DNA from: Marinithermus hydrothermalis DSM 14884
GTDB lineage: Bacteria; Deinococcota; Deinococci; Deinococcales; Marinithermaceae
Length of the DNA stretch: 64,000 bases
Direction: 5' to 3'
Assembly: GCF_000195335.1 (NCBI RefSeq)
Contig: NC_015387.1
Location: forward strand, 1,422,001 to 1,486,000
Shown piece after piece: positions 46,512 through 57,788 of this stretch. A program made the position numbers and the translations under genes. The notes under the pieces are model-generated. The model ran no database searches. It was not told where the DNA came from and saw only the letters and a list, made by a program, of their open reading frames with translations. The stretch's first letter is position 1. The number at the start of each line of letters is the position of its first letter.

Positions 46512-47264
46512 CTATTTGGGGGAGCGGTGGCACGGTGCCAGTTCATGCACGGCGATCTCTGGGGGGCAGTTCCAGCGTAGTGGTAGGGCACTCACCCCAA
46601 GGCCGCGGGAGATGAAGGCTCGCTGCGGGGCCTCCACCCACCCCGCGACGAAACGGCGCCCGTAGCGCGAGCCTGTGTGGATCGCTCCAATCCCCGGCAA
46701 GCACACCTGCCCGCCGTGCGTGTGCCCGGAAAGCACCAGCTCCACCGGCGTGCGTAACTCCGCTAAAAGATCTGGGTTGTGGCTGAGAAGGAGGCGCGCG
46801 CCTCCTCGCCATCCGGCCAGCGCCGCTTCAGGATCCGGCCGGCCTCGCCACAGGTCATCCACACCAGCGAGGAAGAGGTCGGGCCTGAGCTGCACGCCGT
46901 GGTTCTCCAGCATCCTTACGCCAGCCAAGGCCAGGGCCTCCCGGAGAGGATCTAGGGGGTTGAAGCGGGAGCGGTCGTGGTTCCCCCACACGCCCCATAC
47001 CCCTAAAGGCGCGCGTAAGGGATCGAGGGCCTGTATGAGGCCCTCAATCCCGTCCCGCAGTCCGGCATCCACAAAATCCCCGGTAATGACCACCAGGTCC
47101 GGTGCTTCTCGAAGCGCCGCCTCCACCCAACGCGTGACTAATTCCTTGCGGATCCATGGCCCGTAGTGCAGGTCGCTCAGGTGCACCACCCGGACTGGGG
47201 CCGTAAGTCCCGCTAGTGTCCGGGTGTGCCGCGTGAGTTGGAAGCGGTCAACGCCGCACCTCAT
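46512..47264 (-). CDS. metallophosphoesterase (YaeI/YkuE-like)
   Basis: A 250-aa calcineurin-type phosphoesterase. Metal motifs: VVHLSDLHYG, ITGDFVDAG, GNHDRS, LLSHNPDLL and LVLSGHTHGGQVCLPG. The GHTHGGQ ending and size match the YaeI/YkuE group and the UDP-2,3-diacylglucosamine pyrophosphatase LpxG group; here no lipid A pathway is visible, so the substrate is open. It lacks a clear signal helix. Starts 22 nt after the secA stop, probably one transcript. The start codon choice is weakly supported. Confidence 0.85.
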   Translation of the reverse strand: MRCGVDRFQLTRHTRTLAGLTAPVRVVHLSDLHYGPWIRKELVTRWVEAALREAPDLVVITGDFVDAGLRDGIEGLIQALDPLRAPLGVWGVWGNHDRSRFNPLDPLREALALAGVRMLENHGVQLRPDLFLAGVDDLWRGRPDPEAALAGWRGGARLLLSHNPDLLAELRTPVELVLSGHTHGGQVCLPGIGAIHTGSRYGRRFVAGWVEAPQRAFISRGLGVSALPLRWNCPPEIAVHELAPCHRSPK

Positions 47265-47286
47265 GCCATGCCGGGCACTGCCCCCT

Positions 47287-50304
<3,018 letters not shown>

Positions 50305-50348
50305 AACTTCTTAGTATTCTACGTCCCCAGTATGAGTCCGTGGTGGGC

Positions 50349-51344
50349 TCACCCCTCGCGTCCCGGACTCGAGCCTTCCGCCAACGGCAGGTACGGACGC
50401 GCCGCGAGGGTAAGCGCATCCCCCCGCCCCTGCCAACGCCGCCACGCGGCCAGCGCGATCATCGCGCCGTTATCCGTGTTCATCCCCTTTGGGGGAAAGA
50501 CGGTCTCGAGATCGCTCTCCTGAAACCGCGCGCGTAGGGCCTGGTTCGCTGCGACCCCCCCGGCGATCACCACCTTCTGGCGTCCTCGTGCACGCGCAGC
50601 GCGCGCTACGGTCGTGTAGAGCGCCTCAACGACCACGCGCTGGAAGCTCGCCGCGATGTCCTCCGCGCGGTACCCTTGCTCCACGAAGCGGGCCGCTGCC
50701 GTTTTCAAGCCGGAGAAGCTGAAGTCAAACCCCGGCTGGTCCTTTAAGGGTACGGTAAACGGCACCGCTTCGGGATCCCCATGCTCCGCGAGCCGGGCGA
50801 TCTCCGGCCCGCCCGGGTACCCGAGCCCCAATAGGCGCGCCACCTTGTCGAAGGCCTCGCCCGCCGCGTCGTCCCGCGTCGCGCCGAGCAGCTCATACCG
50901 TCCTTCGGCGGGCACGTCAAAGAGGTGCGTGTGCCCCCCGGAGGCCACCAACACCAAAAACGGGGGGGCCAGGTCCGGACGGTCCGCCAGCGCCCCGTAG
51001 ATGTGCCCCTCCAGGTGGTGCACGCCGACGAACGGGCGCTCAAGTGCGAAGGCTAAGGCTTTCGCGTAAGTCAGGCCTACGAGCAACGCACCGATCAGGC
51101 CGGGTCCTCGAGTGGCGGCGATCACGTCCACCTCCTCCAAGCGCACTCCGGCCTCCTCCAGCGCTGCGGCGACCAGCGCGTCGATCACGCGGGTGTGCTC
51201 GCGGCTCGCGAGTTCCGGGACTACGCCCCCGTACGTCGCGTGCAACTGGGTTTGGGAAGCCACTTGGTTGGAGAGGACCCGCCCGTCCCGCACTACGCCG
51301 ACCCCGGTGTCGTCACACGAAGTCTCGATGCCGAGTACGACCAC
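50349..51344 (-). CDS. tsaD: TsaD, tRNA threonylcarbamoyladenosine transferase
   Basis: A 331-aa ASKHA-fold enzyme that, with TsaB and TsaE, transfers threonylcarbamoyl to A37 of ANN-decoding tRNAs. Motifs: VLGIETSCDDTGVGVV, the metal-binding VHHLEGHIYG pair of His, LVASGGHTHLF, DKVARLLGLGYPGGPEI and VIAGGVAANQALR. The GTG start lies 7 nt after a TAGACT box, indicating a leaderless message, divergent from the RsmC-like gene. secA begins 44 nt after its stop on the same strand with its own -10. Confidence 0.96.
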   Translation of the reverse strand: MVVLGIETSCDDTGVGVVRDGRVLSNQVASQTQLHATYGGVVPELASREHTRVIDALVAAALEEAGVRLEEVDVIAATRGPGLIGALLVGLTYAKALAFALERPFVGVHHLEGHIYGALADRPDLAPPFLVLVASGGHTHLFDVPAEGRYELLGATRDDAAGEAFDKVARLLGLGYPGGPEIARLAEHGDPEAVPFTVPLKDQPGFDFSFSGLKTAAARFVEQGYRAEDIAASFQRVVVEALYTTVARAARARGRQKVVIAGGVAANQALRARFQESDLETVFPPKGMNTDNGAMIALAAWRRWQGRGDALTLAARPYLPLAEGSSPGREG

Positions 51345-51415
51345 GTCTCCCAGTCTACGCCAGCCCGCCGCACCGTGCCTCCTCGCTCTGAGGGGATCGC
51401 GTATACTGGTAGCTT

Positions 51416-52537
51416 GTGACGCTGGAGGCGTACCATCGACTCAAGCGCATCCCGTTCGCTCACGGCGGGCTTTACGCTAAGCCAGGCGCGCGCGGTTACC
51501 CGGATCCCGTGCATGACCTCCTGGCCCGCACGCTCGAGCCCATTGGGGAGCGGGCCTTGGACCTCAACCCGGGCGTGGGCCTCACCAGCCTCACGCTGGC
51601 CCACGCGGGGCTGGCCGTGGACCTCATCGAGACCTCCCGCGCGGCCCTGCGGTGCCTCGAGGCTACCGCGCGGGAGGTCCGCGCCTGGCGGGTGCGGCGG
51701 GGGCTTCCCTGGGAGGTGGAGCCCGAGGCGTACGATCTGGTCGCGCTGCCCCTCCCGGCGGAGCGGGGCTCGGCTTGGGTGCGCCAGTGTCTCATCGCCG
51801 CGTCGCGCGCCTTGAAGCCCGGCGGGCGCTTATGGCTCGCGGGGGACCGGCGCAAGGGGTTCGAACGCTACTTTAAAGAGGCCCGCGCGCTCGTCGGTTA
51901 CGGCGTGGTGGTGACCCGGGACGGACCGTACCGGGTCGCTGTGCTTGAGCGGGAAGGCCCCGCGCCCGCGCCCGAGGAGGCCTGGCGGCGCTTCGAGAGC
52001 ACGGTGTTGGGTCAGCGCTTGGCGTTCCATCATCTTCCCGGCGTGTTTTCCGCAGGAAAGATCGATCCCGCGAGCCTGCTGCTGCTCGAGGCCCTCGAGG
52101 GGCCGGTGAGGGGGTTGCGGGTTCTGGATCTGGGGGGTGGGTACGGGGCGCTGGGGGCTCCGCTCGCGCGCCTTGGGGCCGAGGTGACCCTGGTGGAGGA
52201 CGAGTGGCCCGCGGTCTTGAGCGCCCAGCGTACCCTCGAGGCTAACGGGCTCGAGGGGCGGGTGCTGCACTCCGATGTGGACGAAGCCTTGAAAGAAGGG
52301 GAGGCTTATGATATAGTGGTTACGAATCCCCCGTTTCACGTGGGGGGTAACGTCATTCTAGACGTGGCCAGGGCATTCGTACAAGCAGCTTACGCGCGCA
52401 CCCGTCCAGGCGGAAGGTTTTTCCTGGTGGCCAATCCTTTCTTGAAATACGAGCCGCTCATGGAAGCGTTGTTTGGCAACTACCGGACCGCTCGCGTGGA
52501 CCGGTACAAGGTCCTCGTGTCCGAGAAGCCAGCCTAG
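51416..52537 (+). CDS. RsmC-like class I SAM methyltransferase
   Basis: A 373-aa protein with two related domains. The N-terminal one keeps a degenerate Rossmann fold (GERALDLNPGVGLTSLTLAHAG), while the C-terminal domain is catalytic: LRVLDLGGGYGALGAPLA (SAM loop), then the NPPFHVGG motif of N2-guanine rRNA methyltransferases. This two-domain layout matches RsmC (16S rRNA m2G1207). The GTG start lies 8 nt after TATACT (51402-51407), so the message is leaderless. A promoter for the next gene appears to lie within its coding sequence near 52300. Confidence 0.85.
   Translation: MTLEAYHRLKRIPFAHGGLYAKPGARGYPDPVHDLLARTLEPIGERALDLNPGVGLTSLTLAHAGLAVDLIETSRAALRCLEATAREVRAWRVRRGLPWEVEPEAYDLVALPLPAERGSAWVRQCLIAASRALKPGGRLWLAGDRRKGFERYFKEARALVGYGVVVTRDGPYRVAVLEREGPAPAPEEAWRRFESTVLGQRLAFHHLPGVFSAGKIDPASLLLLEALEGPVRGLRVLDLGGGYGALGAPLARLGAEVTLVEDEWPAVLSAQRTLEANGLEGRVLHSDVDEALKEGEAYDIVVTNPPFHVGGNVILDVARAFVQAAYARTRPGGRFFLVANPFLKYEPLMEALFGNYRTARVDRYKVLVSEKPA
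52289..52317 (+). promoter_or_regulatory. intragenic promoter upstream of the sigma factor gene
   Basis: TTGAAA (52289-52294), 17-nt spacer, TATAGT (52312-52317), inside the RsmC-like gene. The coding bases here use TAT, GAT and ATA codons; ATA is rare in DNA this GC-rich, as if the codons were chosen for promoter function. Transcription would start near 52324, about 270 nt before sigA. Confidence 0.6.
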
Positions 52538-52592
52538 CTAGGGACCCTATCGCCACCACGCACGCAGGACCAGTGGGGGTGAACGCTGCATC

Positions 52593-54026
<1,434 letters not shown>

Positions 54027-54137
54027 ACCGTTCCGGAGCGTGAGGATCCGGGGGGCGGGCATGGCAACGCGTCTAGGTTGCAGCATCGAGGTGAACTCCG
54101 AGCAAAACGCCCCCCACCCGTACATCGGGTTGGGCTG

Positions 54138-54155
54138 CCCCTCGTGCTTGAGGGG
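54138..54155 (+). terminator. possible terminator after sigA
   Basis: CCCCTC / GAGGGG with a 6-nt loop, 111 nt after the sigA stop, without a T-run. A TAAAAT -10 box for the next gene follows at 54178-54183. Confidence 0.4.
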
Positions 54156-54258
54156 AGATCTCTGGAACGTTCACGGGTAAAATCATCGGTGTGATCGCGC
54201 ATCGCCTCCCCGTGCGGCCCGCCCCCAACCCCGGGGCGAACCTCCAGTGGAGGAAACG

Positions 54259-55158
54259 ATGGAACACCTCAGCGCCGAAACCACCGCCGCCCACCTGCCC
54301 TACCCGAAGCTCGCTGACGCTATCGCCCAGGTCCTCCAATCCTGGGCTCGAGGGGAAGCCCACGCGCCCGAACGCAGCGTCCTTTCCCTCCCGGGAGGCG
54401 GTACCTTCCTGGTCATGCCTGCCACCAGCCCCAGGATCGCGATCACGAAGCTGGTGACCGTCCACCCCCAAAACGCGACGCGCAACCTCCCCACAATCGA
54501 GAGCGAGGTCATCGTCATCGACGCAGCCACCGGGGTGCGGCGGGGCATCCTGGAGGGCAAAACGGTCACCGCCCGCCGCACCGCGGCCCTTTCCCTCCTC
54601 GCGGCGAAGCTCCTCGCTCCCAATCCCACCGGTCCCCTGCTCATCGTTGGGGCCGGCACCCAAGGCCGCGCGCACCTCGAGGCGTTCGTTGAAGGGTTGG
54701 GGGTCCGCCAGGTCTACATCGCTTCCAGAACCCGCCAAAACGCGGAAGCCCTCGCGGCATACGCCCAGACCCTGGGCGTTCACGCTGAGGCCGTCGCCCG
54801 TCCGGAAGAGGTGTTGGAGCGCGCCCCCCTCATCGTGACCGCCACCACCAGCGCCACGCCGGTCCTGCCCCCCACGGTGCGGGAGGACGCCTTCATCGCT
54901 GCGGTGGGCGCGTTCCGCCCCGAGATGGCCGAGCTTCCCCCCACGCTCATCCAGCGCGCCCGGGTGTACGTGGACACCCTGGAAGGGGCCCAGGCCGAAG
55001 CGGGCGACCTGATCCAAGCTGGGGTGGACTGGGCGCGGGTGGTTCCGCTCCAGCGTGCCTTAGCACAACCCCGCCCCACCAAGGGGCCGGTGATTTTCAA
55101 AAGCGTGGGGTCCGCCTTGTGGGACCTGGCCGCCGCGATGCTGGTTTACGGCACGTAA
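54259..55158 (+). CDS. ornithine cyclodeaminase/mu-crystallin family dehydrogenase
   Basis: A 299-aa NAD(P)-dependent enzyme. An N-terminal substrate domain (HLSAETTAAHLPYPKLADAI; TARRTAALSLLAAKLLA) is followed by a Rossmann fold with LLIVGAGTQGRAHLEAF and then APLIVTATTSATPVL and AVGAFRPEMAELP. The family includes ornithine cyclodeaminase, alanine dehydrogenase and pyrroline/piperideine-2-carboxylate reductase; conserved residues here do not settle the substrate, though the short length favours an imino-acid reductase. The ATG at 54259 has GGAGG 7-11 nt upstream. The probable transcript start lies near 54190, leaving a leader of about 70 nt. The end overlaps the convergent DUF3084 gene by 13 nt. 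Confidence 0.85.
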   Translation: MEHLSAETTAAHLPYPKLADAIAQVLQSWARGEAHAPERSVLSLPGGGTFLVMPATSPRIAITKLVTVHPQNATRNLPTIESEVIVIDAATGVRRGILEGKTVTARRTAALSLLAAKLLAPNPTGPLLIVGAGTQGRAHLEAFVEGLGVRQVYIASRTRQNAEALAAYAQTLGVHAEAVARPEEVLERAPLIVTATTSATPVLPPTVREDAFIAAVGAFRPEMAELPPTLIQRARVYVDTLEGAQAEAGDLIQAGVDWARVVPLQRALAQPRPTKGPVIFKSVGSALWDLAAAMLVYGT

Positions 55159-56609
55159 AGCACCTGCAACGCGACCCGCACCGGTCCCGTCGTGAAGAGG
55201 TCCTCCAGCGCGACCACGCCCACCACCACGTTCCCCGTCAGGTCCGCGAGCGACGACTGGAAGCGGGCAAGATCCCCCAGGGTCAAGCGGCCTTCCGCCA
55301 CCCGCTCGGGAAGGATGCCCGCCTGAAGCAACCGCTCCTCCGCGTCCTTACGTAACGCGATCAGTCCTTCGCGCACCCGTTCCGGCTGGTAACGAGGTGG
55401 GGGCAGCTCGCGCATCGAGATCACCTGGCCCAGCACGAAGCGGCGCTCGGTCGGCACGAAACGCACCCCGACCACCAGCTTCCCCTCCGGGGTAATGCCC
55501 TGGGCTCGAGCCTGCAACACCCCAGGCCCCGTCCATCCGTCAATCTGCTCCTCCCCTGGGAGCAGCACCCCACGGAACCCCGCCACGCGCGCCTCAACAT
55601 CTGCCTTCCGCACGACCTCAGCCCACGCTTGCTCCGACGAGCGCCCCTCCCCCAGCGGCACCTCGGCCAACACCGTATCCTTAAGCACCCGCGAGAGCCC
55701 CTGGCGTAATACCTCAATCCCTTGCTCCAGCCGCGCCTGCTCCGCCTTTAAGCGCGCCAAGCTCGCGTTCAAGCGCCGTTCCTCTAACTGCGCGGCCTCC
55801 AGCTGCGCCGCGAGCCGCGCGTTCTCCTCCTCTAACTGGCGGCGGCTTCGCTCCAACCGGTACTGTTCGCTCAACAACGCGTTCAAATCCCCGCGCAACC
55901 GCCGCCGGTCCTCCTCCAGTCGAGCGATCTCCTCCCGAATGGCTTGCAGCCTCGCCTCAAGGCGCCGACGCGTCTCGTCCGCGGAGCTGAGTACCGTGGA
56001 CTGCGCCTCACGAAGCTCCTCGAGCTCTTGGAGCAGCTGGTTCTGCGCTGCTTGCAGTTTTAAGAACTCCGCTTCCGCCGCGTCGCGCTCCGCCTCGACC
56101 TTCCTCAGCTCCTCCTCGCGCTGCGCAAGAGCTTCCCGCACGGAACGCACCTGCTCTAAAAGCAGGTCCCGCTCCGCCTGAAGCTTCTCCAACTCTCGCC
56201 GCGCCTCCTGTAGCTGGAACTCCGCGAAGTTCAGGTTCGCCTCTAGGCGGTCCCGCTCCTGAAACAACCGCTCCCGCTCAGCGAAAAGCTGCGCGACGCG
56301 CCCTTCGTAGCTCTGCACCTCCCCCGAAAGGCGCGTCACCTCCTCCCGAAGCCGGTCCCGCTCGAGGCGCACCTGTTCAGCCTCCAGGATCGTGCGGCGC
56401 GCGTCCTCCGCCAGGAAGAAGAAGGCGAAAAACGCCACCAGCGCGATGATCATGCCGGTGAGAATCGCGAAGACCAAAGCGGTGGTGCGGGGCCTTAGGC
56501 CGAATAGACGCAGGTGGCGCCGCCCCACACGCCGACCGACCACGTCCCCTACGTACGCGATCAGTCCCGCGAGCAGGACCAGACTGCCGACAAGCGTCCA
56601 GAGGTTCAT
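55146..56609 (-). CDS. DUF3084 membrane-anchored coiled-coil protein
   Basis: A 487-aa protein. Two N-terminal membrane helices (about residues 5-25 and 48-70) are separated by a basic loop VGRRVGRRHLRLFGLRPRTT, then a long coiled coil runs from about residue 75 to 320, very rich in Glu, Arg and Leu. A globular C-terminal domain (about 330-487, ending VVGVVALEDLFTTGPVRVAL) corresponds to DUF3084. DUF3084 proteins are known from Deinococcota and cyanobacteria without an assigned function. It follows lptB by 9 nt on the same strand, so a link to envelope transport or architecture is plausible. Confidence 0.88.
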   Translation of the reverse strand: MNLWTLVGSLVLLAGLIAYVGDVVGRRVGRRHLRLFGLRPRTTALVFAILTGMIIALVAFFAFFFLAEDARRTILEAEQVRLERDRLREEVTRLSGEVQSYEGRVAQLFAERERLFQERDRLEANLNFAEFQLQEARRELEKLQAERDLLLEQVRSVREALAQREEELRKVEAERDAAEAEFLKLQAAQNQLLQELEELREAQSTVLSSADETRRRLEARLQAIREEIARLEEDRRRLRGDLNALLSEQYRLERSRRQLEEENARLAAQLEAAQLEERRLNASLARLKAEQARLEQGIEVLRQGLSRVLKDTVLAEVPLGEGRSSEQAWAEVVRKADVEARVAGFRGVLLPGEEQIDGWTGPGVLQARAQGITPEGKLVVGVRFVPTERRFVLGQVISMRELPPPRYQPERVREGLIALRKDAEERLLQAGILPERVAEGRLTLGDLARFQSSLADLTGNVVVGVVALEDLFTTGPVRVALQVLYVP

Positions 56610-56618
56610 GCTGCGTGC

Positions 56619-57383
56619 TTACAGCTCGAACTCATCCCCAAGGTAGTAGTTCCGCGCCCCGGTATCGCGGGCGAACTCCTCGGGCGACCCGTGGAAGACC
56701 ACCTGGCCGTCATACATCAGGTACACCCGGTCCGTGATGGCCAGCGTCTCCCGCACCGAGTGGTCCGTGATGAAGATGCCCACCCCGCGCCGCAAGCGCA
56801 ACTCCTCGATGAGCTTCTGGATGTCCCGCACGTTCTTAGGGTCCACGCCGGTAAACGGCTCGTCCAGCAGGATGAAGTCCGGGTTCGTGGTCAGCGCGCG
56901 CGCGATCTCGAGGCGGCGGCGTTCCCCGCCCGAGAGGGTGTAGGCGTACTTGTCCTTGAGGTGCGCGATGTGGAACTCCTCAAGGAGGGACATGGCGATT
57001 TCCATGCGTTCCTGCTTCGGGATCGGTTGGTGCTCCAGGATCGAGAGCAGGTTCTCGAGAACCGTCATGCGCCGGAAGGCGGAGGGCTCTTGGGGCAGGT
57101 ACCCCAGGCCCAGCCGGGCCCTGCGGTACATGGGCATCCGCGTCACGTCGTGCCCCTTGAGCATGATCCGCCCTTCGTTCGGACGGATGAACCCCACCAG
57201 CATGTAGAAGGTGGTGGTCTTCCCCGCCCCGTTCGGCCCGAACAACGCCACGATCTCTCCCCGCCCCAGGGTCAGGTCCACTCCCCGCACCACCTCGCGC
57301 CGGCCGTAACGCTTCCTCAATCCGGTAGCCATTAAGCGTGCGCGCTGCGCCTCCTCGATTGCGTGGGACAGGGCCGTCTCCAT
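56619..57383 (-). CDS. lptB: LptB-like ABC transporter ATPase
   Basis: A 254-aa ATP-binding subunit. Walker A is [12 protein letters not shown], the LptB-type Q-loop [19 protein letters not shown], signature [15 protein letters not shown], Walker [14 protein letters not shown], and the end YYLGDEFEL matches LptB closely. In Proteobacteria LptB powers lipopolysaccharide export with LptFG. Thermaceae have an outer envelope but no classical lipid A, so the cargo here is unclear. About 18 N-terminal residues ([16 protein letters not shown]) extend beyond typical LptB; a shorter start at [10 protein letters not shown] is possible. Co-directional with the DUF3084 gene. Confidence 0.88.
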   Translation of the reverse strand: METALSHAIEEAQRARLMATGLRKRYGRREVVRGVDLTLGRGEIVALFGPNGAGKTTTFYMLVGFIRPNEGRIMLKGHDVTRMPMYRRARLGLGYLPQEPSAFRRMTVLENLLSILEHQPIPKQERMEIAMSLLEEFHIAHLKDKYAYTLSGGERRRLEIARALTTNPDFILLDEPFTGVDPKNVRDIQKLIEELRLRRGVGIFITDHSVRETLAITDRVYLMYDGQVVFHGSPEEFARDTGARNYYLGDEFEL

Positions 57384-57439
57384 CGCACTTATGGTAACAC
57401 TACGGCGTTAGGCTCCTGTGAGAGGGGTATGATTGAGGT

Positions 57440-57718
57440 ATGCGCGTACTCGGATGGATTCTGCTGATCCTGGGGATCGCCCTCGCGCTAGGAATCGCCG
57501 GCCCGATCCTCGCGGTGCTTGCCCTGGGGCTTGGTCTGGTGGGGGCCGTGGTTGGCCTAGCCCTCCTGCCCTTCCTCGTCCTGCTCGGCCTCGTGCTCGG
57601 CGCGATCGGCCTCCTCGTCGGCCTCGCCGCCGTCGTGCTGAAGTGGGGCATCCCCCTCCTCCTCGTGCTGGTCGGCCTCTGGCTCCTCCTGCGGGACCGC
57701 GCTCCGCAAGCGGCCTGA
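57440..57718 (+). CDS. 92-aa hydrophobic membrane protein
   Basis: A protein of three or four closely packed hydrophobic helices made mostly of L, V, G, A and I, with a short charged end LRDRAPQAA. No polar functional residues stand out. A TATGAT box (57428-57433) lies 6 nt before the ATG, so the message is probably leaderless. Divergent from lptB. No family recognised; Gly/Leu-rich packing like this also occurs in small stress-induced membrane proteins. Confidence 0.7.
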   Translation: MRVLGWILLILGIALALGIAGPILAVLALGLGLVGAVVGLALLPFLVLLGLVLGAIGLLVGLAAVVLKWGIPLLLVLVGLWLLLRDRAPQAA

Positions 57719-57750
57719 ATCCCGCCACGTCCCGGAGGGCCGACGCGGTT

Positions 57751-57756
57751 TATAAT
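57751..57756 (+). promoter_or_regulatory. -10 box of the BTAD regulator gene
   Basis: TATAAT, a perfect -10, with no evident -35; transcript start near 57763, 26 nt before the ATG at 57789. Poor -35 boxes are common at activator-dependent promoters. Confidence 0.55.
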
Positions 57757-57788
57757 GGGGCCCAACGCCCACTCCGGCCTCTGGGACC

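Noticed and set aside
46512-47264. Assigning the phosphoesterase as LpxG in lipid A synthesis
   Set aside because: Motifs are shared by many calcineurin-type enzymes, and no lipid A genes are in the window.
54191-54457. 88-codon frame before and inside the cyclodeaminase-family gene
   Set aside because: Not annotated as a gene because it overlaps out of phase and lacks protein-like composition; kept only as a possible regulatory frame.
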